Source: Caballeronia ptereochthonis (GTDB lineage: Bacteria; Pseudomonadota; Gammaproteobacteria; Burkholderiales; Burkholderiaceae). From it: a stretch of 64,000 nt of DNA. The notes under the pieces were generated by a model. The model was given only the letters and a program-made list of their open reading frames with translations. It was not told the origin of the DNA and ran no database searches. Positions 31,089 to 40,646 of the stretch are shown here, in pieces; the stretch's first letter is position 1, and every line of letters starts with the position of its first letter. A program made the position numbers and the translations under genes. Location of the stretch: assembly GCF_001545075.1 (NCBI RefSeq), contig NZ_FCOB02000021.1, positions 97,952 through 161,951 of the forward strand, given 5' to 3'.

Positions 31089-32740
31089 AACGCTTCGCGA
31101 CGCTCTACGCCGCGCTCGACGCGACGACATCGACCAACGAGAAGCTCGAAGCGCTGATCGCGTACTTCGCGGGCGCGGAACCGGAAGACGCCGCGTGGGC
31201 GTCGTACTTTCTCGCGGGCGGCAAGCCGCGCCAGTCGGTGCCGACGCGCCTGCTCACCGAATTCGCCCGCGAACGCGCGGGCTTGCCCGAATGGCTTTTC
31301 GAGGAGTCGTATCAGGCGGTCGGCGATCTCGCCGAGACCATTGCGCACGTGCTGCCGCCGGCGTCGCGCGAATCGTCGCTCGGGCTCGCGCAATGGATCG
31401 AGGAGCGCGTGCTCACGCTGCGCGGCGCGAGTCCGGCCGAGCTGCGCGAGCGCTTGCTGAGCTACTGGGACGAACTGAACTGGAGCGAGCGATTTCTGCT
31501 GACGAAGCTGATCGGCGGCGGCTTTCGCGTGGGCGTCGCGCGGCAGCTCGTCGTGCGCGCGCTGGCCGAAGTCGCGGGCGTCGATCACAAGCGCATCGCG
31601 CAGCGCATGGTCGGCTGGACCGATTCGCGCGAGAAACCGAGCGCCGCGCGCTATCTGCGCCTCGTCGCGCCGGCCGCGGAAGGCGACGACGTCGACACGC
31701 CGCACGAAAGCGACATCGGCCTGCCCTATCCGTTCTTTCTCGCGCATCCGCTGCAGGCCGATCCGGCGACCCTGGGCTCCACTGCCGACTGGATCGTCGA
31801 ATGGAAGTGGGACGGCATACGCGCGCAGCTCGTCAAGCGCGCGGGCCGCGTATGGATCTGGTCGCGCGGCGAGGATCTCGTCACCGAGCGCTTTCCGGAA
31901 CTCGCGTCGCTCGGCGCGGCGCTGCCCGATGGCACCGTGATCGATGGCGAAATTCTCGCGTGGGAGCCGGGCGCGAGCGCGCCGTTGCCGTTCGCGCGAT
32001 TGCAGCCGCGCATCACGCGCAAGTCGCTCACGAAGAAAGTGCTCGCCGATTCGCCCGCGGCGCTGCTCGCCTACGATCTGCTCGAAGCCGATGGCCGCGA
32101 CCTGCGCACCGAGCCGCTCGAATCGCGGCGAGCAACCCTCGACGCGCTCGCGTCAGTCCTGGCGGTCGACTTGCTGCGCGTGTCGCCGATGGTCGTCGCA
32201 TCCGGCTGGCAGGCCCTCGCCGCATTGCGCGACGAAAGCCGGGCGCGCGGCGTCGAGGGCCTGATGCTCAAGGAGCGCAGCTCGATGTACGGCGTCGGCC
32301 GCACGAAGGCGTCGGGCACGTGGTGGAAGTGGAAGATCGACCCCTATTCGATCGACGCCGTGCTGCTCTACGCGCAACGCGGCCACGGCAGGCGCGCGAG
32401 CCTCTACACGGATTTCACCTTTGCCGTCTGGGACGAAGCTGACGGCGTGCGCACGCTCGTGCCGTTCGCGAAGGCCTACTCCGGCCTCACGGACGAAGAG
32501 ATGCGACAGGTCGATGCGATCGTGCGCAAGACGACCATCGAGAAGTTCGGGCCGGTGCGCAGCGTCACGCCCACGCTCGTCTTCGAGATCGGCTTCGAGG
32601 GCATACAGGCGAGCCCGCGGCACAAGTCGGGGATCGCGGTGCGCTTTCCGCGCATGCTGCGCTGGCGCACCGACAAGGCGATCGAGGACGCCGACACGCT
32701 CGATACGCTCAAGGGCTTTCTGAACGAGGCCATGGCATGA
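31085..32740 (+). CDS. ATP-dependent DNA ligase of the Lhr-Core cassette
   Basis: A 551-aa ATP-dependent DNA ligase. The adenylation motif I is EWKWDGIRAQ with nucleophile Lys241. Motifs III to V include IDGEIL, GVEGLMLKER and TWWKWKI. An N-terminal DNA-binding domain (about 1-210) precedes the catalytic core, and an OB-fold follows. This arrangement is the bacterial LigB/eukaryotic-ligase-like type, not NHEJ LigD. It overlaps both neighbours by four bases, so all four cassette genes are probably cotranslated. Confidence 0.93.
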   Translation: MKRFATLYAALDATTSTNEKLEALIAYFAGAEPEDAAWASYFLAGGKPRQSVPTRLLTEFARERAGLPEWLFEESYQAVGDLAETIAHVLPPASRESSLGLAQWIEERVLTLRGASPAELRERLLSYWDELNWSERFLLTKLIGGGFRVGVARQLVVRALAEVAGVDHKRIAQRMVGWTDSREKPSAARYLRLVAPAAEGDDVDTPHESDIGLPYPFFLAHPLQADPATLGSTADWIVEWKWDGIRAQLVKRAGRVWIWSRGEDLVTERFPELASLGAALPDGTVIDGEILAWEPGASAPLPFARLQPRITRKSLTKKVLADSPAALLAYDLLEADGRDLRTEPLESRRATLDALASVLAVDLLRVSPMVVASGWQALAALRDESRARGVEGLMLKERSSMYGVGRTKASGTWWKWKIDPYSIDAVLLYAQRGHGRRASLYTDFTFAVWDEADGVRTLVPFAKAYSGLTDEEMRQVDAIVRKTTIEKFGPVRSVTPTLVFEIGFEGIQASPRHKSGIAVRFPRMLRWRTDKAIEDADTLDTLKGFLNEAMA

Positions 32741-35337
32741 ACGCGCCCGAGCCGACGGACAAGGAAAGGCGCCGCGCGCCGCGTCCTCGCCGCGTGCCGC
32801 GCACGCGCGCCGCTCAGGCCAGGCTCGACGCGGCCGCCGCGCTCTTCACGCCCGCGCCTTTCGAATACGACGAGAACGAAGCCGCGAAACCGATCGACGA
32901 GCGCATCGCGCGCTGGTTCGACGAGCGCGGCTGGCAGCCGTTCGAATTCCAGCGCGAAGCGTGGCGCGACATTCGGCGGGGCGCGAGCGGCCTGCTTCAC
33001 GCAACGACCGGCGCGGGCAAGACCTGGGCCGTGTGGCTCGGCGCACTCGCCGCCCATGCCGCTGCGCCGCCGAAGCCGCATGCGCTGCCCGCGCCCCTCA
33101 CGGTCCTCTGGATCACGCCGATGCGCGCGCTCGCCGCCGACACCGCCCGCGCATTGCAGACCGCCGTCACGGCGCTGTCCGTCCCGTGGACGGTCGGGCT
33201 GCGCACCGGCGACACATCGTCGGGCGAACGCGCGCGCCAGAACCGCCGCATGCCGTCCGCGCTCGTCACGACGCCCGAAAGCCTCACGCTGATGCTGACC
33301 CGCGCCGACGCTCGCGACGAGCTTTCGCATGTGCGGCTCGTCGTCGTGGACGAATGGCACGAACTGCTCGGCAACAAGCGCGGCACGCAGACACAACTGG
33401 CGATCGCCCGGCTCGCGCGCTGGCGCCCCGATCTGCAGATCTGGGGACTTTCCGCGACGCTCGGCAATCTCGCCCTGGCGCACGAAGCGCTGCTGCATCC
33501 CGTGCGCACGCCGCGCGTCGTCGTGCGCGGCGCGCAGCCGAAGACGCTCGTCGTCGATACGCTCATTCCCGAGACCATCGAGCGTTTTCCATGGGGCGGG
33601 CATCTCGGCGTGCGGCAGGTCGGTCCCGTCGCCGATGAAATCGATCGCGCGCGAAGCTCGCTCGTCTTCACCAACACGCGCTCGCAATCCGAAATCTGGT
33701 ATCGCGCGCTGCTCGAACTGCGGCCGGACTGGGCCGGCCTGCTCGCGCTGCATCACGGCTCGCTCGACAAGGACGTGCGCGACTGGGTCGAACTCGGTCT
33801 CAAGAACGGGCAACTGAAGGCGGTCGTGTGCACGTCGAGCCTCGATCTCGGCGTCGACTTCCTGCCGGTCGACCGCGTGTTCCAGATCGGCTCGCCGAAG
33901 GGCGTCGCGCGGCTCATGCAGCGCGCGGGACGATCGGGCCACGCGCCGGGCCGCGTGTCGCGCGTGACGATCGTGCCGACGCACGCGCTCGAACTCGTCG
34001 AAGCCGCGGCGGCGCGCTGGTCGATCCGGGAGCATCGCATCGAAGGACGCGACATGCCCCTGAAGCCGCTCGACGTGCTCGTGCAGCATCTCGTGACGGT
34101 GGCGATCGGCGGCGGTTTCACGCCCGGCGAGATGCTCGACGAAGTGCGCACGGCCTACGCCTATCGCGATCTCACGCAGGCCGAATTCGACTGGGCGCTC
34201 GCGTTCGTCGAACGCGGCGGCGCGTCGCTCGCGGCGTATCCGGACTTTCATCGCGTCGTCAAGGGTGACGACGGCGTATACCGCGTGCCGCGCGAGGACC
34301 TCGTGCGCCGCCATCGCAACAACGTCGGGACGATCGTTGCGAACGCAACCATCGACGTCGCGTACGTGACGGGCGGGCGCGTCGGCGCGATGGAGGAGTC
34401 GTTCATCTCGCGCCTGAAGCCCGGCGATGTCTTCACCTTCGGCGGACGGACGCTCGAACTCGTGCGCGTGCGCGACATGACCGCCTACGTGAAGCGCGCG
34501 ACCTCCTCGCGCGGCGCGATGCCGCAATGGGCGGGCAGCAAGATGCCGCTCTCGTCGGAGCTGGCGCAAGCCGCGCTCTTGATGCTCGCGCGCGCCAACG
34601 ACGGCATCTACGACGAGCCCGAGATGCGCGCCGTCGAACCACTGCTCGACTTGCAGGCGAAGTGGTCCGCGCTGCCGGGGCCGGGCGTGCTCGTCGTCGA
34701 ACGGGTGCGCTCGCGCGAGGGGCATCACTTCTTCTGCTATCCGTTCGCGGGGCGCATGGCGCATATCGGGCTGGGGTCGCTGATCGGCTGGCGCGCGGCT
34801 CGCGATCAGCCGGGCACCTTCTCCATTTCGATGAACGACTACGGCTTCGAACTGCTGTCGGCACGGCCGTTCGATTGGGAGACGCTCATCGCCGAAGGCC
34901 TGTTTTCGCCGGACGATCTGGAGCACGACATTCTCGCGAGCCTGAACGCATCCGAGCTTTCCGCGCGGCGCTTTCGCGAGATCGCGCGCGTGTCCGGGCT
35001 GATCGATCAGGGCCATCCCGGGCGGCAGAAGAGCGCGCGTCAATTGCAGGCGTCGAGCGGCCTGTTCTATGAGGTCTTTCGCAAGCACGACAGCGGTAAT
35101 CTCCTGCTCGCGCAGGCCGATCAGGAAGTCATGTTGCAGGAACTCGAACTCGGCCGCATCCGCGCGGCGCTCGAACGGATGAGCGAAAGCCGGCTCGTCC
35201 TGACGCACCCAAAAAAACCGACGCCTTTTGCGTTTCCGCTGATCGTCGCGCGCCTGAGGGAGAAGGTGAGCACCGAGAAACTGTCGGATCGCGTCGAGCG
35301 CATGCTCGCGGACCTCGAAAAGGCGGCAGGGGCGTAA
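32737..35337 (+). CDS. Ligase-associated DEXH-box DNA helicase (Lhr-Core)
   Basis: An 866-aa superfamily 2 helicase. The Arg-rich N-terminus is followed by Walker A TTGAGKT (about 90-96), DEWH at 205-208, motif III GLSATLGN, and motif VI QRAGRSGHAPGR. The winged-helix and Lhr-specific domain follow. Length matches Lhr-Core proteins, which translocate 3'-to-5' on ssDNA and lack the large C-terminal extension of full Lhr. It starts inside the ligase stop, and the nuclease gene begins right after its TAA. Confidence 0.93.
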   Translation: MNAPEPTDKERRRAPRPRRVPRTRAAQARLDAAAALFTPAPFEYDENEAAKPIDERIARWFDERGWQPFEFQREAWRDIRRGASGLLHATTGAGKTWAVWLGALAAHAAAPPKPHALPAPLTVLWITPMRALAADTARALQTAVTALSVPWTVGLRTGDTSSGERARQNRRMPSALVTTPESLTLMLTRADARDELSHVRLVVVDEWHELLGNKRGTQTQLAIARLARWRPDLQIWGLSATLGNLALAHEALLHPVRTPRVVVRGAQPKTLVVDTLIPETIERFPWGGHLGVRQVGPVADEIDRARSSLVFTNTRSQSEIWYRALLELRPDWAGLLALHHGSLDKDVRDWVELGLKNGQLKAVVCTSSLDLGVDFLPVDRVFQIGSPKGVARLMQRAGRSGHAPGRVSRVTIVPTHALELVEAAAARWSIREHRIEGRDMPLKPLDVLVQHLVTVAIGGGFTPGEMLDEVRTAYAYRDLTQAEFDWALAFVERGGASLAAYPDFHRVVKGDDGVYRVPREDLVRRHRNNVGTIVANATIDVAYVTGGRVGAMEESFISRLKPGDVFTFGGRTLELVRVRDMTAYVKRATSSRGAMPQWAGSKMPLSSELAQAALLMLARANDGIYDEPEMRAVEPLLDLQAKWSALPGPGVLVVERVRSREGHHFFCYPFAGRMAHIGLGSLIGWRAARDQPGTFSISMNDYGFELLSARPFDWETLIAEGLFSPDDLEHDILASLNASELSARRFREIARVSGLIDQGHPGRQKSARQLQASSGLFYEVFRKHDSGNLLLAQADQEVMLQELELGRIRAALERMSESRLVLTHPKKPTPFAFPLIVARLREKVSTEKLSDRVERMLADLEKAAGA

Positions 35338-36000
35338 ATGGCGACCGAAGCGCTGACGATCGATGTGAACGGCCGCGCGCTCGCACTCTGCGCCGAACGC
35401 GCGGCGTTCGATCCGCTCGCGAAGAGCCTGTTCATCGCCGATGCGCATTTCGGCAAGGACGCCGTGTTTCGCGCGCGCGGCATTCCGGTGCCCGCCGGCA
35501 CGACCGCCGAGAGTCTCGCGCGGCTCGATGCGCTCGTCGCGACGCATCGTCCGGAGTCGATCGTCTTTCTGGGCGATCTGCTTCACGCGCGCGAATCTCA
35601 TGCCGATGAAACGCTCGACGCACTCGCCACGTGGCGGGCGAAGCATCGCGCATTGCGGCTCGTGCTGGTCGAAGGCAATCACGACAGGCATGCGGGCGCG
35701 TTGCCCGCCGCGTTCGGCGTCGACGTCGTGAAGGAGCCGCACATGCTCGGGCCGTGGGCGCTTTGCCATCATCCGCAGACGGTGGACGGCGCCTACGCGC
35801 TCGCAGGCCACGAGCATCCGGTGTATCGGCTCGCGACGCGCATCGACAGCGTGCGCCTGCCGTGCTTTCGCTTCGGCTCGCGCGCGGGCGTGCTGCCCGC
35901 GTTCGGCGCGTTCACCGGCGGATTCGAAGTGAACGGCAGTTTGCGCGGCGAAATGGTCTATGTCGTCGCGCAGGAGCGCGTGTTCGCCGTGCGCGCGTGA
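35338..36000 (+). CDS. pdeM: Ligase-associated metallophosphoesterase PdeM
   Basis: A 220-aa calcineurin-like phosphoesterase, the fourth member of the cassette. Metal motifs are IADAHFGKD (D35 and H37), FLGDLLHARESH, VEGNHDRH and GHEHPVYR. Relatives have manganese-dependent DNA nuclease activity. The ATG directly follows the helicase TAA, so translation is coupled. Confidence 0.93.
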   Translation: MATEALTIDVNGRALALCAERAAFDPLAKSLFIADAHFGKDAVFRARGIPVPAGTTAESLARLDALVATHRPESIVFLGDLLHARESHADETLDALATWRAKHRALRLVLVEGNHDRHAGALPAAFGVDVVKEPHMLGPWALCHHPQTVDGAYALAGHEHPVYRLATRIDSVRLPCFRFGSRAGVLPAFGAFTGGFEVNGSLRGEMVYVVAQERVFAVRA

Positions 36001-36009
36001 GCGCTTCGC

Positions 36010-36453
36010 TCAGTGATAGATCGTCGTCGACGATTGCAGCCTCGTGAGCTTGCCGCGCCGGTATCCGTACCATCCGAGATTCGACTGCATCACGACTTCC
36101 TCGCCCTGCCAGAAGACGCGCTTCACCGTCATGCGCTGATTCACGCGCTGCACGAGCGGCGGATTGCGGCGGAAGTCGTACAGCACCGGCCCGGTATCGG
36201 ACTGCACGAGCATGCGCGTAACGGTGTCGCTCGCGCCCGTGGTTTCGTCGAAGTGCGCGATGCGTTTGGCGTCGAAGCGGTCGAAGACCTGCGTGTCGAT
36301 GAGCGCCGCCATGCCGGATTCGTCGCGCAGGAAATTCAGCGCGCCCGCCTGCGTGGCGATGGGGCCGGCGGCGTCGCTCTGGGCGTGCGCGAGCGCGGCG
36401 AGGAACATCGTGGAGGCGATCGCGGCGCGGATACAGGTTTTTATCAGTGACAT
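36010..36453 (-). CDS. Secreted protein of unknown function
   Basis: A 147-aa protein with a clear signal peptide (cleavage near ALAHA-Q, residue 24). The rest is mixed alpha/beta with no motif that I recognise; it ends in a basic, Tyr-rich stretch (SNLGWYGYRRGKLTRLQS). It converges on the pdeM gene with only 9 bp between them. No function can be assigned. Confidence 0.75.
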   Translation of the reverse strand: MSLIKTCIRAAIASTMFLAALAHAQSDAAGPIATQAGALNFLRDESGMAALIDTQVFDRFDAKRIAHFDETTGASDTVTRMLVQSDTGPVLYDFRRNPPLVQRVNQRMTVKRVFWQGEEVVMQSNLGWYGYRRGKLTRLQSSTTIYH

Positions 36454-36767
36454 CTTCGTTCAGTCGTTGCTGCGTTTTTCCAACACTCATCGTCGCCCGC
36501 AGCGCGCAACGAATGCGCGCCGGCGAGCGTGTTACCGGAAACATCTGACGCATGCCGGCGTCGCGAGTGCAAGACTCATGCGCCGCCGCCGCGTCCGCAA
36601 GAATATCCGTTCGGCATGAAGGATGGCAGGGCCGGTCAGTATCAGGGTTTATACCAGCATCAAAAAATACCTTTCGGTACAATTCGAGCCTTCGACTCCG
36701 CCTCGGCGCCTGCATCGCTCAATCCGACGACGCGCGACCTGGCGTGACACTTCGTCCGCCCTCCGCC
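36454..36767. other. Divergent spacer between a secreted-protein gene and an MFS gene
   Basis: This 314-bp region carries the two opposing promoters. TACAAT at 36678-36683 could be a -10 for the MFS gene but has no convincing -35. Frames that extend the MFS gene upstream through this area read as random Arg-rich protein. I see nothing else. Confidence 0.5.
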
Positions 36768-37940
36768 ATGCCTCTGCCTCTCTTCGCTCTCGCCATTGCC
36801 GCGTTCGGCATCGGCACGACCGAATTCGTCATCATGGGGCTCCTGCCCAACGTCGCGCGCGATCTCGCGGTGTCGATCCCGGCGGCGGGCATGCTCGTGT
36901 CCGGCTATGCGCTGGGCGTCACGGTCGGCGCGCCGATCCTCGCCGTGGTCACCGCGAAGATGCCGCGCAAGAAGGCGCTGATGAGCCTGATCGGCGTGTT
37001 CATCGTCGGCAACATGCTGTGCGCGCTCGCGCCGAACTACTGGGTGCTGATGGGCGCGCGCATCGTCACCGCGTTCTGCCACGGCGCGTTCTTCGGCATC
37101 GGCTCGGTGGTTGCCGCCGATCTCGTCGCCCCGAACCGCCGCGCGCAGGCCATCGCGCTGATGTTCACCGGCCTCACGCTCGCCAACGTGCTCGGCGTGC
37201 CGCTCGGCACCGCGCTCGGCCAGGCGGCCGGCTGGCGCTCGACCTTCTGGGTCGTCACGCTGATCGGCGTGGCGGCGGCGGGCGCGCTCGCCGTGTGCCT
37301 GCCGAGGCATATCGAGATGCGCGAAACCAGCATCCTGCGCGAATTCGACGTGCTCAAGAACCCGCAAGTGCTGATGGTGCTCGGCATCAGCGTGCTCGCA
37401 TCGGCCAGTCTCTTCTCGGTGTTCACGTATATCACGCCTATCCTCGAGGACGTGACAGGCTTTTCGCCGCATGCGGTCACCTACGTGCTGCTGCTCTTCG
37501 GGCTGGGTCTGACGGTCGGCAGCACGCTCGGCGGCAAGCTCGCGGACTGGAAGCTGTTGCGCTCGCTGCTGTCCTTCCTGCTGGCGATCGTCGTCATTCT
37601 GACGATCTTCGCGGGCACGATGCACGAGCCCGTTGCCGCGATGGTCACGATCTTCTTCTGGGGCGTGCTCGCGTTCGCGATCGTGCCGCCGCTGCAAATG
37701 CTGATCGTGAACCGCGCGAGCGATGCGCCGAACCTCGCTTCGACGCTGAACCAGGGCGCGTTCAACCTCGGCAACGCGACGGGCGCGTGGCTCGGCGGCT
37801 GCGTGATCGGCGCGGGCGCGCCGCTCACGTCGCTGCCGTGGGTCGGCATCCTGATGGCGGCGATCGCGTTCGGGCTGACGCTGCTTTCGGCGACGCTCGA
37901 CAAGCGCGCGCGCCGGCTTGCCATCGGACAGGCCGTCTGA
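36768..37940 (+). CDS. MFS transporter, DHA1 family (AraJ/PbuE-like)
   Basis: A 390-aa 12-helix major facilitator. The N-terminus ALAIAAFGIGTTEFVIMGLLPNVARDL is the signature of the drug/sugar-efflux DHA1 group that includes AraJ, YdhP and PbuE. The substrate cannot be deduced. The ATG at 36768 begins the first transmembrane segment. The in-frame extension to 36552 is rejected because it is non-hydrophobic and Arg-rich. Confidence 0.9.
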   Translation: MPLPLFALAIAAFGIGTTEFVIMGLLPNVARDLAVSIPAAGMLVSGYALGVTVGAPILAVVTAKMPRKKALMSLIGVFIVGNMLCALAPNYWVLMGARIVTAFCHGAFFGIGSVVAADLVAPNRRAQAIALMFTGLTLANVLGVPLGTALGQAAGWRSTFWVVTLIGVAAAGALAVCLPRHIEMRETSILREFDVLKNPQVLMVLGISVLASASLFSVFTYITPILEDVTGFSPHAVTYVLLLFGLGLTVGSTLGGKLADWKLLRSLLSFLLAIVVILTIFAGTMHEPVAAMVTIFFWGVLAFAIVPPLQMLIVNRASDAPNLASTLNQGAFNLGNATGAWLGGCVIGAGAPLTSLPWVGILMAAIAFGLTLLSATLDKRARRLAIGQAV

Positions 37941-37962
37941 CTCATGCCGGGCGGTGCAGTGG

Positions 37963-39123
37963 ATGAAGGGAATTCTCTCGCGTGATTTTCTCGCGCTGAT
38001 TCTGAGCGTCGCGGTGGTCGGCCTGGGGCTGGGCGCGACGCTGCCGCTCACGGCCCTCGCGCTCACGCAGGCGGGCTACGGCACCGACATCGTCGGCCTG
38101 ATGACGGCGGTGCAGGCGGGCGGCGGCCTCGTCGTCGCGCCGTTCGCGAGCCGCCTCGCCGGGCGCTTCGGGGCGCGCGGGACGATCGTCGCCACGGTGA
38201 TCGTCGCGGCGCTCGCGACCATCGCGATGCAGCTCACGATGAACCTGTGGCTGTGGGCCGCGCTGCGCCTCCTGTTCGGCGCGGCGCTGATGCTGCTCTT
38301 CACGATCGGCGAGGCGTGGGTCACGCAGCTCGCCGACGATGCCACGCGCGGGCGCGTCGTCGCCCTCTACGCGACCAACTTCACCCTCTTCCAGATGACG
38401 GGCCCCGTGCTCGTCAGCGTGATCGCCGGCTGGCAGGCGGCGCGCTTCGCCGTGTGCGGCGCGATCTTCCTGCTGGCGCTGCCCGCGCTCGCGTCGATAC
38501 GCGGCACGCCGCACGCGCTCGCCTCCGGGGAAGGCCCGCACGGAGACTGGCGCACCGTGCTGCCGCGCATGCCGGCGCTCGTGATCGGCACGGGTTTCTT
38601 CGCGCTCTTCGACACGCTCGCGCTTTCCCTGATGCCGCTCTTCGCGATGTCGCACGGCATCGGCGAGGACATCGGCGTGCTGTTCGCCTCCGCGATCCTC
38701 TTCGGCGACACGACGATGCAGTTCCCGATCGGCTGGCTCGCCGATCGCATCGGACGCGCCAGGGTGCATGCGGGCGCGGGCGTCGTCGTCCTCGCGCTGC
38801 TGCCGTTTCTGCCCTGGGCGGTCGCGTATCCGTGGATCTGCTGGCCGCTGCTGTTCGTGATCGGCGCAGCGGCGGGCAGTGTCTATACGCTGTCGATCGT
38901 CGCTTGCGGCGAGCGCTTTCGCGGGCCGTCGCTGGTTTCGGCGACGGCGATCGTCGGCGCGTCGTGGAGCGTGGCGAGCTTCGGCGGGCCGATCGTCGCG
39001 GGGACGCTGATGCGAAGCGTCGGCGCGGATGCGTTGATCGGCGTGCTGGTGGCGGCGGCTGCGGCGTTTCTCCTGGCGGCGTGGTGGGAGGCGCGCCGCC
39101 CGGCGACGAGCCTCTCCGGGTAG
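37963..39123 (+). CDS. MFS transporter
   Basis: A 386-aa major facilitator with 11-12 hydrophobic segments. Loop 2-3 carries the ASRLAGRFGARG motif and the central loop is at GTPHALASGEGPHGDW. It starts 22 bp after the preceding MFS gene on the same strand and may be cotranscribed, but the two are not close paralogues. The ATG at 37963 is chosen because it directly precedes the first transmembrane helix. Confidence 0.88.
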   Translation: MKGILSRDFLALILSVAVVGLGLGATLPLTALALTQAGYGTDIVGLMTAVQAGGGLVVAPFASRLAGRFGARGTIVATVIVAALATIAMQLTMNLWLWAALRLLFGAALMLLFTIGEAWVTQLADDATRGRVVALYATNFTLFQMTGPVLVSVIAGWQAARFAVCGAIFLLALPALASIRGTPHALASGEGPHGDWRTVLPRMPALVIGTGFFALFDTLALSLMPLFAMSHGIGEDIGVLFASAILFGDTTMQFPIGWLADRIGRARVHAGAGVVVLALLPFLPWAVAYPWICWPLLFVIGAAAGSVYTLSIVACGERFRGPSLVSATAIVGASWSVASFGGPIVAGTLMRSVGADALIGVLVAAAAAFLLAAWWEARRPATSLSG

Positions 39124-39209
39124 GCCTTCGGATCGGCGCCCGCAAGCCGCCCGTCACCTGCAGGCGCCATGACGGCCGGCTGGCTTGATCGGCCGGCCGT
39201 TTCGCCATT

Positions 39210-40565
39210 TCAAGCCGCCTGCACCGCCCCGCCCTTCTCGCGCCGCACGACCGCCAGCACCGCCACCAGGACGGTCGAGCACAGCACCGGCACGGCGGCT
39301 GCATGAAACAGCGCGACGTTGCTCGATCCGAGCGCGATCATCTGTCCGCCGACGAGCGGACCGATCACCGACCCGATGCGCCCGATGCCGAGGCTCCAGC
39401 CGATGCCGGTCGAGCGCAGCGTCGTCGGATAGTAATGGCCGGCGAGCGCATTGACCGCCGGCTGCCCGCCGACGATGCAGAAGCCGCTCGCGAACACCGC
39501 CACGAAGAGCCACACCTGCGCATGCGCGACGCCCCCGATCATGCCGACGCACACCGCGCCCAGACCGAAGCACGCGAGCAGCACGCGCACGAAGCCGAAG
39601 CGCTCGATGAACCATCCGAGCGAGAGCGTTCCGAGCACACCGCCCGTCTGCAGCAGCGTGCCGACGAGCACCGCCATGCCGGGCGTATAGCCTGCATCGC
39701 GCATCACGGTCGGCAGCCAGTTCGACAGGAAGTACAGGTCGATGAGGTTCATGAAGCTGATCGCCCACAGGATCAGCGTGACCGGCCCGCGCCCCGCGCG
39801 GAACAGTTCCGCCACGGGCGCGCCCGCACTCGCTTTCTCGCGCACGACGAGGCGCGTCGAAGCATCGATCGCCAGTGCCGGATCGAACTTCGCGAGCCAC
39901 GCCCGCGCGCGCGCCTCACGGCCCTTCAGCACCAGAAACTGGAGCGATTCGGGCAGCGCGACGATCATCGCCAGCGCGAGCAGCAAAGGCACCGCGCCGC
40001 CGATCCAGAACACCGAGCGCCAGCCGTACGCGGGAATCAGCGCCGCGCTCAGGAAGCCGCCCAGCGCCGCGCCGAGCGTGAAGCCGCACGACACGAGCAT
40101 CATCCGCTTCACGCGATGCGCCGCGGTCGAGAATTCGCCGACGAGCGCCATCGCGTTCGGCATGATGCAGCCGAGCCCGAGCCCCGTGACGAAGCGCAGC
40201 GCGCTCAGCACCGTGAGATCGTTCGTGAAGGCGGTCGCGATCATCGACAGCCCGAAGAACAGCGTCGCGCCGATCAGCACCGGACGCCGCCCGATGCGGT
40301 CCGCCAGCACCGACAAGCCGAGCGCGCCGAGCAGCATGCCGAAGAGGCTCGCGCTGAAGACCGGCCCGAGCGCGGCCTTCGACACGTGCCAGTCCGCGAT
40401 GACGGCGGGTGCGACGTAGCCCATCGCCTGCGCGTCGAAGCCGTCGATCACGAGGCACAGCCCGCACAACGCGAGCAGCATGATCTGGAATGCGGGCCGA
40501 TGCGCGTCGCCGAGCGCGCGCTCGACATCGATCACATTGCCGTGCGCGGTTGTCTCTCTCACCAT
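39210..40565 (-). CDS. MFS aromatic acid:H+ symporter (AAHS family)
   Basis: A 451-aa major facilitator of the aromatic-acid symporter type. TM1 carries the hallmark DGFDAQ, loop 2-3 has LADRIGRRPVL, and the TM5-6 region has LPESLQFLVLKG. It starts with GGAAGGATT ahead of the ATG. It lies 81 bp downstream of fahA on the same strand. That context suggests uptake of homogentisate, 4-hydroxyphenylacetate or a related acid for the hmgA-fahA pathway (inference). Confidence 0.9.
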   Translation of the reverse strand: MVRETTAHGNVIDVERALGDAHRPAFQIMLLALCGLCLVIDGFDAQAMGYVAPAVIADWHVSKAALGPVFSASLFGMLLGALGLSVLADRIGRRPVLIGATLFFGLSMIATAFTNDLTVLSALRFVTGLGLGCIMPNAMALVGEFSTAAHRVKRMMLVSCGFTLGAALGGFLSAALIPAYGWRSVFWIGGAVPLLLALAMIVALPESLQFLVLKGREARARAWLAKFDPALAIDASTRLVVREKASAGAPVAELFRAGRGPVTLILWAISFMNLIDLYFLSNWLPTVMRDAGYTPGMAVLVGTLLQTGGVLGTLSLGWFIERFGFVRVLLACFGLGAVCVGMIGGVAHAQVWLFVAVFASGFCIVGGQPAVNALAGHYYPTTLRSTGIGWSLGIGRIGSVIGPLVGGQMIALGSSNVALFHAAAVPVLCSTVLVAVLAVVRREKGGAVQAA

Positions 40566-40603
40566 GTCGAATCCTTCCGGGTCTTTGGGTTCGCTATGAA
40601 GCG

Positions 40604-40633
40604 GAAGCGGCCCGCATGAGGGCCGCTTCGTCG
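40604..40633. repeat. Intercistronic hairpin between fahA and the AAHS transporter (copy 1 of a shared element)
   Basis: A perfect 10-bp stem, GAAGCGGCCC (40604-40613) with GGGCCGCTTC (40620-40629), has loop GCATGA. It lacks a T-run, so it is a weak terminator at best. The 20 bases 40614-40633 recur with one change at 55336-55355, in another intercistronic gap. Confidence 0.75.
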
Positions 40634-40646
40634 TTCGATATGAAAG

